Shown: piece after piece, positions 36,826 to 46,450 of the stretch
Layout of the letters: every line of letters begins with the position of its first letter
Position numbering within the stretch: position 1 is the stretch's first letter
NCBI GenBank assembly: GCA_002900995.3
Contig: CM035305.1
Coordinates: 2,216,467-2,280,466, forward strand
Direction of reading: 5' to 3'
DNA: 64,000 nucleotides
DNA from: Ganoderma boninense
Lineage: Eukaryota; Basidiomycota; Agaricomycetes; Polyporales; Polyporaceae
Position numbers and translations under genes: made by a program
Notes under the pieces: generated by a model
What the model was told of the DNA's origin: nothing
Databases searched by the model: none
What the model saw: the letters and a program-made list of their open reading frames with translations, nothing else

Positions 36826-37054
36826 GACGGCGACAAGGGGAAACGAGTGAGAGACGTGTACGCATGGGAGCGCTGAGTACTATGAGCGCGGTTCGACAGC
36901 CACGCCGATAGGCGCCTATCTCCATATTGGTCGAACAAAAGACGTTCAACTTCACAGACAAACGAATGCAAACACTGCTAGCCTATTGTGCACAGGATCT
37001 TTTGAGGGCACTTCTCGTTCTCCCCATCCAACTACATCCACTCCCCGCTTTACT
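36826..37054. promoter_or_regulatory. Shared HD2/HD1 divergent promoter
   Basis: Head-to-head gap of 229 bases between the HD2 start (36825) and the HD1 start (37055). Divergent HD gene pairs normally share this control region. No individual site could be assigned. A second in-frame ATG for HD1 at 36986 lies inside it. Confidence 0.5.
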
Positions 37055-38579
37055 ATGGGCTCTCTGAGAGCAAGACTCCACCTCGCTGAGGAGGATTTCC
37101 TCGCCGCACTCGCCGAGGGCGGAGATGCGCTCTCCGCTTTCGATGAACGTTGGGAATCCTTGATCAACGACATCGACAACGCTATGGAACTTTCTGGCTT
37201 GGATACCGAAACAGCCACTCTGGCTCACACTATTGCATATCGTATATCTGTCCTCGCCGACACTTGCTCCGACTTGGCCAAAAGCTACAAGACGTTTACG
37301 TCGCAACTCATGGACGAAATCACCGTCCTGATGGCCGACCTCGCTGTCGTCGACTCCTGTACAGTTGATGTCTCAGCCTCCACAACCGACTCCATAATTC
37401 CTTCCGCATCATCATCAAGCTCCCTGTCAATCACAAACCATAACCATCGTTCTACGTCTTCTCGGAAACGCAGTAGAGAAGATGAGTTCTCCCCCTCTTG
37501 TCATCACCTGACAAAGAAGCAACGGTACGTCCCCGCGCGTCGCAAGTTTTTCAAGTATCTAATGGCAAGCAAAGTAGGGTTCTCTCCATCGGCAATGCGG
37601 TGCCCTCATTTAGGAATAGCTCACCCTTTACCCCCTCGATGTCGTCTATAACGCTTCCCGTCAGCGCTGAGTCCCCGCCTCAAGCTGCGCGTCGCCCCAA
37701 TCGAAAACGCCGTTTATCGGACGCAGACCTCGTTGTGTCTTGCCCCAAAGCCAAGCGCGTCCATGTAGGGCCCAGGCTACATGCGGTCTCAGACTCGTTC
37801 TCAACACTCCGTCCCTCGACATCATTGTCTAAGCAATCAGGCCGTATTGCTGCATCGTCTCTGTTGCCCCTCAATACCTCCTCCCCGCTTCTCATTCAAC
37901 CTCTAGTCCCTTCCCTCCTGGATGAAGAAGGTATGCAGTCCGATTTCCGTCTAGAATGTGCACTGATTACCGTTTCTCAGAGGTCTTTTTCAACGCCGAC
38001 GAATTTGGCTTGAAAACGCTTCCTGAACTCGCAAGCATCGATGTTTTCTGTCCACCAAGAGAGTGCATTGCTGCGCAAATCATGGAGGGGGGCACAGATC
38101 CCGCCGTCGAACCGACCGACACGGCTCACCAATCAGGTGCTTCGAACTGGTCTGGATGCGCTTCGGCAGCCTCTCCCGCACTTTCTTCGCATGCGTCATT
38201 CTCCCCGTCCCCCACAACATCATGTCCAGCAACGCCACCGTTGCACCCTGGCGCTGATTGCTCACTTCCTCCGTATTCTATGGAGCTCCCGCTTTTCGAG
38301 GCCTTCCCAGAGTCCAAGGAACTCCTCGTCCCTATCACGCTACTACCGGGCGAAACTATGCCTCACTCTTTGGACGTGCTGCAATCCAACCTCGCTTTAG
38401 ATCCCTTCTTTGATCCACTTGATCCTTCTGTGTGGCTCTCTGCTCCTCCTCCTTACTCTCATTGGCCGGAGATCGAGGATGCACTGCCACCGAAGATATC
38501 ATGTCACGAAGTGGCAGGAGCAGGACTGCACCTTGATTCTTCGGAGTCGTGGCTTTCAACCGCACCCTTAGTTATATGA
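37055..38579 (+). CDS. HD1-type mating-type protein lacking a homeodomain
   Basis: Three exons: 37055-37524, 37578-37930 and 37981-38579; 473 residues, frame open and junctions GT-AG. Residues 1-100 match the HD1 N-terminal dimerisation region in style: RLHLAEEDFLAALAEGGDALSAF, then a tryptophan helix, then LDTETATLAHTIAYRISVLAD. A Ser-rich linker and a basic cluster (SSRKRSRED...KKQR) follow. In HD1 proteins a roughly 60-residue homeodomain with a WFxxxR helix comes next. Here the protein passes straight to a Ser/Pro-rich segment with a second basic cluster (RRPNRKRR), then an acidic, Pro-rich C-terminus. No homeodomain remnant is readable in the exons or in the 53- and 50-base introns. Identity as HD1 rests on the N-terminus, the divergent pairing with HD2 and the MIP/beta-fg flanks. 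An upstream start at 36986 is possible. Confidence 0.8.
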
Positions 38580-38912
38580 TTGCATTGGCTTGGTTCCCTA
38601 GCAGATCATGTATGTTTATTGCCCTTCCTTTCGGCGTATATGACCTCGGATTATTTTTCCTCGCTGTCGTTGTAACCATGCTATGTATTGTTATTTCTAC
38701 TAGTTGTATATGTGTTATATCACTCTGTCTCAACGCCTGGCCTCATCAATGCACTAATTCAAGATCGTGTCCTATGCGATCCATTGCACCCTACACCATT
38801 GTACAGTATGCGGCGATGAACCACACCAACCTTGTGGGGCACATCTACTCAACGGAATAGAAATTATCGTCGCAGTACCGCATTCATCACTTATACCGCG
38901 AATCCCTACATG
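38580..38912. other. Convergent stretch between HD1 and beta-fg
   Basis: T-rich 3' region of about 330 bases between the HD1 stop and the beta-fg stop; no gene seen. Confidence 0.4.
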
Positions 38913-39890
38913 CTACATGAACTTCGAAGCCTGTGTAAATGACGTTGCATACAGGTGAGGACAGTCCTTTGGGATTGTGAAGAAAAGAGACCCACCAAGC
39001 CCATCACGCTGGCAAGTCCGCCGCTGTTTCCACCACCGATGTTCCCGCTGAATTTAGACTGGACGAGTAGCTTCATGACCGTCATGGCAGCCCCATTGAC
39101 GGCATCTTGTTTGCTTCCAGATGAAGCACCGCCAGACTTATCAAATAGTTTGGATGCCTCCGCCATAGCGAGACTGATGAGCTGCGTCTGAGATCCCCCA
39201 CCACTACTACCACTCGAAGTGAACTGTTTCAAAACCTAAGGTTATAGTGAGTCATACATAACACTGTCAAAGTCATAATTGTGCGTACCTGGAGGGCTGC
39301 AGCGCTTCCAAGAGAGCTTGCAGGCAGAGAGCCTGCGGAATCCTCCTGGTACGCCTTGCGGTGGGCATGTTGTACGCTTCTCTCATCAATGGGGCGCTCG
39401 TGTTCGTCCTACCATAGAATCTTCGATGAAGGACATTGTAGGATGCTTCAGATGTGTACACCACTGACCTTGTTTTGCTTCAGAAACCCTAATGCGCCTG
39501 AGAAGAGCGAGTGATCACCGCTACCTTGGCTGCTAGCAGTATTCACGACTTCGTCTTCATCGACTGCCAATTCGGATCCATGAGCCGCAGCGCTGACCCA
39601 AGTCGCCGACTTTACGCACATTCCGGACGCTCAGCCCCGCTGTGACCACCCTGAGAGTGGTGAGGAGAATTATACTCCTGGCCACCAGTCTTTGAGACAT
39701 CAGCTTCAGGAGCCACAACACATATCATGACGATCAGTTGAGCGATACAACTGTTGTTACCACACTCACAATGAGACCGCTCGTAGGCGTCAACGCCCTG
39801 CTTCGCGAGATTGATGAAAGTATCCTATACACTCTCGAATGCGTTGAGGACAACATTTTGGCGTAATAGAACAAATGCTTGGCGCACCAT
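38913..39890 (-). CDS. beta-fg: Beta-flanking protein (beta-fg)
   Basis: Conserved fungal protein of unknown function that borders the HD mating-type locus in most Agaricomycetes. Read on the minus strand, the first exon appears to be only the ATG at 39890-39888, followed by an intron to 39825. Exon 2 (39824-39770) gives DTFINLAKQGVDAYERS. Exon 3 (after an acceptor inside GGCTCCTGAAG) gives GGQEYNSPHHSQGGHSG. A further exon begins DEDEVVNTASSQGSGDHSLF. The conserved core follows: VLKQFTSS, LISLAMAEASKLFD, GSKQDAVNGAAMTVMKLLVQSK, GGGNSGGLASVMGL. A last exon supplies ASKFM plus stop at 38913. Every part matches the known protein. The ATG-only exon and several small exons make it easy to misannotate. 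Confidence 0.85.
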
Positions 39891-40122
39891 GGTCGTCAGC
39901 GAGTACTGTATCGTCGTCGAAAGAGGGTTCCAGTTTGAGATGTCTATGAGCGTCTATCTGGAGCATCGCCTCACAAGGAACCGCCGAAAGTGGCAGGCTG
40001 AACGATGCCGAACCCCCCCGTGACCCACAGCTCTAATTCGGCCGGCACGTCCCCGATTAAGCGCTCTATGCAAACAGATCGAAATGCGGCCAAATAAGAC
40101 CACACGAATTCACCGGGTTCCT
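39891..40122. other. Flank between beta-fg and the left end of the RecQ-DUF6589 element
   Basis: About 230 bases; presumably the beta-fg promoter. No gene. It carries AAATAAGA at 40092-40099; AATAAGA recurs three bases outside the right terminal repeat, but the left copy is 23 bases away from its repeat, so I do not call it a target duplication. Confidence 0.4.
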
Positions 40123-40154
40123 TTATTACGGTTTTCAAAATGATACGGAATCGC
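40123..40154 (+). repeat. Left 32-bp terminal inverted repeat
   Basis: Identical, base for base, to the reverse complement of 55017-55048. Contains TACGG twice. It lies outside both genes. Confidence 0.85.
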
Positions 40155-40169
40155 TAGGCTCGTCCCCAT

Positions 40170-40219
40170 CCTGTTCGGTGATGGGATTTCAAACTCCGTT
40201 GTGAGGGTTACCGAACAGG
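40170..40219. repeat. Left-end hairpin
   Basis: CCTGTTCGGT (40170-40179) pairs perfectly with ACCGAACAGG (40210-40219) around a 30-base loop. It abuts the subterminal block beginning at 40220. Confidence 0.8.
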
Positions 40220-40271
40220 CTGGGCAAACTCGGCGCCCCTTTGGCGGGGCCGCCCGTGGGAAATTTGACTT
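40220..40271. repeat. Left subterminal inverted block
   Basis: Its reverse complement matches 54530-54580 with about five mismatches and one single-base gap in 52 positions (shared words TTTCCCACGG, CCCCGCCAAA, CGAGTTTGCCCAG after reversal). Confidence 0.8.
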
Positions 40272-40348
40272 AGAAAAATCATGCATCCACCGTTTGGTCG
40301 CGACCATGCCGTGGCTCGCTGGGCCACCGAATCCCCTCAGAATACATT

Positions 40349-43034
40349 TCAGACGTCTTCGACATCATCTACATCAGCTTCTATCAAGTCCATGTCCAAT
40401 GCAACATCACCCAGGGTTTCTAATGAGAAAGGTACCTGCTCCGAAGACTCAATGTCCTCAAATGCGCCCCAGTAGTCTTCCTCCTCGTCTTCTGGCACGT
40501 CGTCAGGAGGTACACCACTACCCCCCCCCTTGCTCAAGCGTGGCGGGTATGGGAGCCGTGGATATGACAGCAGTTACGGAAGGTGGTGTCAGCGCGCTCG
40601 AAGTCAGAGGCTGCGCGAGGGATGGGCCGGATGGCATATCGACTGGGGCAGGTTCCGGGGTGGCGTCTCGCTGAGTTGTATAATGCAGGAGCTGCGAGAG
40701 GCGTCGAAACACAACGGTGCTGCAACCGTTTGAGCTGTGTATTGAAATCTGCAAGGGGTGCGGTAAGCTGGTTCCACCCGAGGGCAACTGCGTACGGTAC
40801 AGCTCCGCCGCTGAAGCCTGGCTTGTCGGATTCGGATGGGATGACACGACCGGGCACCTGTACATATACCTGGTGTTCAGCTAGCGAGTCTCGCAGGACT
40901 TGTAGATCCTTCTCAAGACTTGGACTTGTGTGCTTAGAACCCTGGTGGGCGCCGAGGTCGCAATTAATGTGGGTTGCAAGATGGTGGAGGATGTCGATGC
41001 ACGGGGAGACCATCGCGAGCCATTCCCAGGATGCATTGCTGCTGTGAGCTTTGTATATGGTCTACATATGACTCATCAGATCGTAACACATTACAGGACA
41101 TAACTGACGCACCTTGATCCAGAAGTTCAGATGCTCTTGCATCAAGTCGACTTCGACCCAAGCATCGGGATGCCCCGTAGGATTGACAAGCCAGTTTTTC
41201 AGGATGATCTTGCTGGAGAGAGGTCAGCGATAGAAACCAGGAGTGAAAGAATGCACAACGTATCACACCGTAAAGGTTCCGGCCACACATGGGTCAGGTT
41301 GTGAATTAAGTGCAACATTTCATGAGCGTACTTCGTGCGACCGTTGCCGCGGAATGTGAGCGCCCACAGTCTCAGGACCAAGATGACTCTACCAGAGTCT
41401 CCGGTCTTGACTGCATCCGTGAATTCACGTAAAACCAGAGCATCGCGGAGGAACAATATGGCGTTTTCGAAGACAGCATCGCCGGAGGTGAAAGGTGCAG
41501 GAGGTGGTTGAGCGGCTGTATCGGCGCCCGTTCGCTCGGTTGCTGTCTCGGCGGCCATGCGAGCGTTCACATCTGCCTGGCGAGTTCGCATCTCTGCTTC
41601 TCGCTGTCGTTGTGCTTTATGTGCTACCTCTGGGTTTGCGAACTGGTCGACTATCTTGCTTGCATGATCTTTCAGCTGTGCAAAGTCGACTACTCTGCCG
41701 TATTCATCAAGACTAGCGCAGTTGCTGACAAGCTCAAGGCAATGGAGGACTCGGGCATACACCGAGACGAAGATGAGGTCGCGACAGGTTCGGAAGGGTA
41801 GAAGAGAGGATAGGACAATGGGTTTACGATCCAGGAGGGTGTTATGGAAGGCGAGTGAGGCTGGATTTGTTGTGGAGGAGGACCCGAAGTGATGCTCGAG
41901 CAGACCGTGAGTTGCTGTCATCTTGTAGTGGAAGAGCCCTGGTACGCAGATAGCCCAGAGGAAAGATTGTGCAAATGAGGTGTGTCCAGCGCGGTTGGCA
42001 ATGATTGAATGGATGCGTGACACGGACAGCTGGTCGCCTGCGATCAGCTTGACCAGCTTCGTGAACTCCGGGGATGCAATGTCCTGATAGAGCTCTGCAA
42101 AGATCTCCTTCAGGACGTCTGCGTTCCCGGTGATGCTGGATTCGTCGATGTTCATGGCTGGTAAAGGGAAGATCTCGGTCTTGTGGATGTTGATCTTGTC
42201 CGAGGTGGTGGGGGTAGTGTTCATGACGTCCTCCCGAAAGCGGGCGAAGCCCTCGCCTCCGTATGTGATGATGATGCGCAGAACTGTGTGGATGAGCCTC
42301 TCGCGAAGCTGTGATGTCTCCTGCGGAGTGAGTAGGATGTCCTCTGGACAGAGCGGGGGGGCTGAGGAGAGCGACTTGAGCAGGTCTGCAGTGCGCATGT
42401 CTTCCTCGTCAGCCTCAAACAGCTTGAATGCGGTCGCGCAGGTGCCATTTTGCTGAGAGTCCTTGCGACCTAAGATTTGTTCTGCGATTCGAAAGAGCAT
42501 GTTGATGTTGTTGTAGACATATCCTATTGGAAATAGTTTCGCCATTTTGCGGGTGTTTTGTCGACAGGCATGGGAGAGCTGTTTGATCAACCCGTACGCG
42601 GCGAGGATGAGTCGAAGTTTGCCTGGTTTAGAGGGAGGATTTGGCTGCGAGGTGGTGCCGGATTCCCCATCTTGTTGGGTTGTGGGTGTAGCATGTGTGT
42701 TGTCTTTCGCAGCAGAGCTGACTCGAGCCTCGGGGATGATCGCTGACATTGACGTGGGTGGCGGTACAGAGCGCGATGGAGCAGGGGGGAGGGAGTCTGA
42801 CCCGGATGGCATCGTCTCGGGGGTTGAGGACGGTGGGGCCTGGCGCGGGCCGGCCTCTGCGTGCGTAGGGTCAGGGAGAGGGAGATTAGAGGACTGGACA
42901 GGGGCTGAGGATAGATGGTGAGTCCTTGGGTTTTGGGGCAGCGATGATGGGCGTACCTTGAGCAGAGAGTGTGGTGGTTGCCGCTGAGGATGGGCCTGGG
43001 GGCGGCTCGTCAGGATCAGCAGCTGTGGTGCTCC
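40349..43034 (-). pseudogene. DUF6589 gene, 3' segment (after the foldback insertion)
   Basis: Holds most of the DUF6589 domain. From the 5' side there is a short Ser/Thr/Pro/Ala-rich exon, an intron, then a long exon to about 41199. That exon carries KLFPIGYVYNNINMLFRIAE, NGTCATAFKLF, the block IFPLPAMNIDESSITGNADV, GDQLSVSRIHSIIANRAG, LWAICVPGLFHYKMTATHG, and GDSGRVILVLRLWALTFRG followed by KYAHEMLHLIHNL. Later exons give NWLVNPTG, DLMQEHLNFWIK, WEWLAMVSPCIDILHHLATHIN and an acidic tail ending in DDVEDV at 40349. DUF6589 proteins occur in many copies in Agaricomycetes and have no proven function. The segment itself is open, so inactivation appears recent. The strand and order require joining with the pieces at 45349-45977 and 50467-51029. 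Confidence 0.8.
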
Positions 43035-43775
43035 TAATGCATTATTAACCGGCTAATGCCTGGGGACTTAATACAACATTAACCGTCAGTATTCCTATTG
43101 CATTACAATGCCCCGGGACAATGCCCGGAACTTCCTAAAAGGGATGGGGCCTCCCGGAGGCACCGGTTCAAGCCCCACTGTGCGCATTTTTTGCTTATCT
43201 TGTTAGATAAGAGAGATCTAAGAGTCCGGAAGGGCGCTTTTTTGCTTATCTCTTAGATAAGAGATATCTTGCATCTCCCATCAATCAGGGCCTCTCCCAT
43301 CAATGAGGGCTTCTTCCGGCTGCCTCTACCAACCTCCTGGCTGTGCACCCCCAATTAGGCAGGTCCCTCCTGTACTGGCAGGCAGGGGACCTTCTGGGGG
43401 CTGCCCTGGGGCCAATACTGACCTGTTTACCTTCATTATAGGCTCATTTGGTTCGCATTTTTAATGGGCTTCAAATGTGTATAGCTGGACTGTCCCATAT
43501 GTATGCACTCCTGTGGTATAGCCCATTTACTGTTCGCTCTAGGGGGTAGTAAATGGGCTGTATCTCGGCCGTTTCTTGGACGATCTGTACGCCTAAGGGC
43601 TCGTTAGAACCGCATAATTACCGCGGTTCTAACGAGCCCTCATGCGTACAAAACGGTCCACCCGTTGCCGAGTTATAGCTACACCTTCCTCCTACCCAGG
43701 AGGGCAGGTAGCCATATCTTGGGATTGGGTGGTCCGATTCACTTCATCTTTGTTGCTGCTTGTAGATACACTCTG
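43035..43775 (+). repeat. Left arm of the foldback element
   Basis: 741 bases, exact reverse complement of 44608-45348 as read by eye along its whole length. It includes a word like a Pol III B box (GGTTCAAGCCC at 43165-43175) followed by a T run; no tRNA fold could be made around it. Confidence 0.9.
43596..43640. repeat. 18-bp stem hairpin inside the left arm
   Basis: 43596-43613 pairs perfectly with 43623-43640 around a 9-base A/T-rich loop. The copy in the right arm is at 44743-44787. Confidence 0.85.
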
Positions 43776-44607
43776 AAATACACTGGGATAGCGTTTAGAA
43801 TAGTAATCTAGCCATTGCAAAAATGTTGATACTCAAAACACTAGCTGTAGGATGACTTTGCAGTGTTTGATAGCTAGAATTGGCAAATATTGGGCGAATT
43901 GCATGCTCTCTTTTGCAACATGTTAGTATTGCATACCTCTAGCCATGTACAAAATACCACACCCATACATCAAGTGGACAATTTACAACATATATATTGG
44001 TTTTTTTCACTGTGGTCATGATGTATATTTTTCCTTACCACTGCCCAGAGTACTAATAGTGCGATCAAAAGCACCTAAACAAGAGCTATCCAACACAAAA
44101 ACAATCATGGGAAACAGACCAGAAATGGGGAAGATATGGGTCATGCATTGCCAGGGCTAGTTGGTGGTATACACAGCCTACAGTAAGACACCTCCGGAAA
44201 GTGTCTTAATCCAGCACCCAAGTGTCTTAAACTGATTGTTCCACCCATATCTTCTTCATCTCTGGGCCGATTCCTATGATTTTGGTACCGTTAGAAAGCC
44301 CTAATTCATCGCTTTCCAACACCTTATTACATGTTGCACAGTAAGGCAGTAATAGGGTATAGAAATGCGAACTATTGTTCAAACTATAAGTGGAATAGCA
44401 ATGGTGTATGATGTCCAATGGCCATGGAATTTTGTGAGAGCATTTAAGCACCATATACACATATAATACAAAGGCCAGCGCCCAGATGTGCCTTCCAGGA
44501 AAGACCATATTAAATACATTGCAATATAGCTGAGTCGACTAGTAATTGGCTTGTGGACCATTCAACAAACAATGCAGCAGTGGTATAAACACTATCCCAG
44601 TGTCTGC

Positions 44608-45348
44608 CAGAGTGTATCTACAAGCAGCAACAAAGATGAAGTGAATCGGACCACCCAATCCCAAGATATGGCTACCTGCCCTCCTGGGTAGGAGGAAGGT
44701 GTAGCTATAACTCGGCAACGGGTGGACCGTTTTGTACGCATGAGGGCTCGTTAGAACCGCGGTAATTATGCGGTTCTAACGAGCCCTTAGGCGTACAGAT
44801 CGTCCAAGAAACGGCCGAGATACAGCCCATTTACTACCCCCTAGAGCGAACAGTAAATGGGCTATACCACAGGAGTGCATACATATGGGACAGTCCAGCT
44901 ATACACATTTGAAGCCCATTAAAAATGCGAACCAAATGAGCCTATAATGAAGGTAAACAGGTCAGTATTGGCCCCAGGGCAGCCCCCAGAAGGTCCCCTG
45001 CCTGCCAGTACAGGAGGGACCTGCCTAATTGGGGGTGCACAGCCAGGAGGTTGGTAGAGGCAGCCGGAAGAAGCCCTCATTGATGGGAGAGGCCCTGATT
45101 GATGGGAGATGCAAGATATCTCTTATCTAAGAGATAAGCAAAAAAGCGCCCTTCCGGACTCTTAGATCTCTCTTATCTAACAAGATAAGCAAAAAATGCG
45201 CACAGTGGGGCTTGAACCGGTGCCTCCGGGAGGCCCCATCCCTTTTAGGAAGTTCCGGGCATTGTCCCGGGGCATTGTAATGCAATAGGAATACTGACGG
45301 TTAATGTTGTATTAAGTCCCCAGGCATTAGCCGGTTAATAATGCATTA
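44608..45348 (-). repeat. Right arm of the foldback element
   Basis: Exact inverted copy of 43035-43775. Confidence 0.9.
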
Positions 45349-45977
45349 CAAACACCACAGCAGGTGTCAGGATTATCGAAGCTGTCCCAGTACCAGTCGT
45401 CTTGAACGTCTGATGAGCTAACTCCGATCTTCTTTGCAGGGTTGGGCTCCGTGACTGTGGAATCCGGAAGCTGGGAGGACTGTTGGATTAGGTGAGCGGT
45501 GCTTTTTGACGGTCCTGCCTCGGGTAGTTCAACATTGTCGAAGATTGTATTGCTATCACGATGTCTTCCAGCAATACTTGTGTAGCTACTTGTGATCCCC
45601 AGGTGCGAAAGAACCGCGATCACTTGGCGCGATGCACCCGAGGCGTAAAGGTACAATGCGAGGACACTCTTCATATAGTTATTGTTTTGGCTGCGTGTTC
45701 TGAGTGCGATGAGGGCTTGCATTGTTACGCACTAGCCCATGCACTGCAGAGGTGCCCAGTTAGTCAGGGTAAGTCCATGGATATGATGTATGGGCTCACT
45801 ATTTCCTTTTTCCGTTTAGAGTTCTCCTCAAGCTCTCGATCCTGGCGGGTTGTTGTGCTGTAGGCCTCGAATAGATCCATAGCGACTGGACAGTGCTCGC
45901 GAAGCTGACTGTGTAGAGTGCGTAGGCTGAACTCGAGCGCAAATGTTTGATCAATACTCATGGATTGACTTTGCAGG
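45349..45977 (-). pseudogene. DUF6589 gene, middle segment
   Basis: Lies between the hAT and the foldback insertions. From the 5' side it gives FLQSQSMSIDQTFALEFSLR, LHSQLREHCPVAMDLFEAYS and TTTRQD, then after an intron MQALIALRTRSQNNNYMKSV and ALYLYASGASRQVIAVLSHL, then GITSSYTSIAGR. These are the usual N-terminal motifs of DUF6589 proteins: a Thr-rich TTTRQ stretch, the RSQ-NNY-KS-LYLYA block, and a Gly-Ile/Val-x-x-Ser-Tyr-x-Ser motif. It runs into the foldback element, which supplies a stop codon about a dozen bases after the junction. Confidence 0.75.
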
Positions 45978-46450
45978 AATTTTGTTAGCGAATGGCAAGG
46001 GTATGGCAAACCCGCAAGGGTTTACGCGGGTGTCACACACGGGTCGGGTGGAGGGTCACACTGCGCCAACCTGCCCCAAACCCGTGACCCGTGTAACCGG
46101 GTTTCACTACCCGCAGGCGCTCGAGTCTTCGAAATCTCGCCTCCGCAAGGAACCACGGTGGAGGAGCTATTCGGACCAATAGTGCTCGAGAGTCCTTGTG
46201 TTTTGCCTCATGATGTTCTAGACTCTGTATTAGATATACTACCAAATCCGCACTTCTGCCATTTTGAGTGCTACTGTACAGTTATTCATGCTTGAAAACT
46301 CCGATGGAGTACTGATTAGGATAAGAGAGGAGGGACTAGCAAGCCACCGAGAGCCAGACAACAAACAAGGACAGACAAACAAGCCATATTCATCCTCAGT
46401 CTAACTCGAAAACAACACAGATCTCAACATCATTCAGCTTGACTTGGTCC

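Larger units (their letters stand above)
43035..45348. mobile_element. 2.3-kb foldback element with 741-bp perfect inverted arms
   Basis: Bases 43035-43775 read as the exact reverse complement of 44608-45348; the match then continues imperfectly for about 20 bases. The A/T-rich centre (43776-44607) encodes nothing convincing; two small frames of 71 and 93 codons lie in it, both reading through an imperfect internal inverted repeat. The ends are TAATGCATTA, itself a palindrome, so the target duplication can be read as 10 bp or as TA alone. The TA reading leaves the interrupted DUF6589 frame open and is preferred. Each arm contains an 18-bp hairpin, two copies of a palindromic TTTTTTGCTTATCT word and a 17-bp direct repeat. 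No transposase is present, so it is a non-autonomous foldback-type element. Identity of the arms means very recent formation or ongoing conversion between them. Confidence 0.9.

Noticed and set aside
34994..38579. Two or more HD gene pairs at the mating-type locus
   Set aside because: Only one divergent HD2/HD1 pair lies between MIP and beta-fg; no second homeobox was found elsewhere in the window.
43141..43195. tRNA gene or tRNA-derived SINE in the foldback arm
   Set aside because: A B-box-like GGTTCAAGCCC and a T run are present, but no T-stem pairing, no A box at the right distance and no cloverleaf can be formed on either strand.
43945..44508. Protein genes inside the foldback core
   Set aside because: The two short frames share a peptide only because they read through an internal inverted repeat; no family resemblance.
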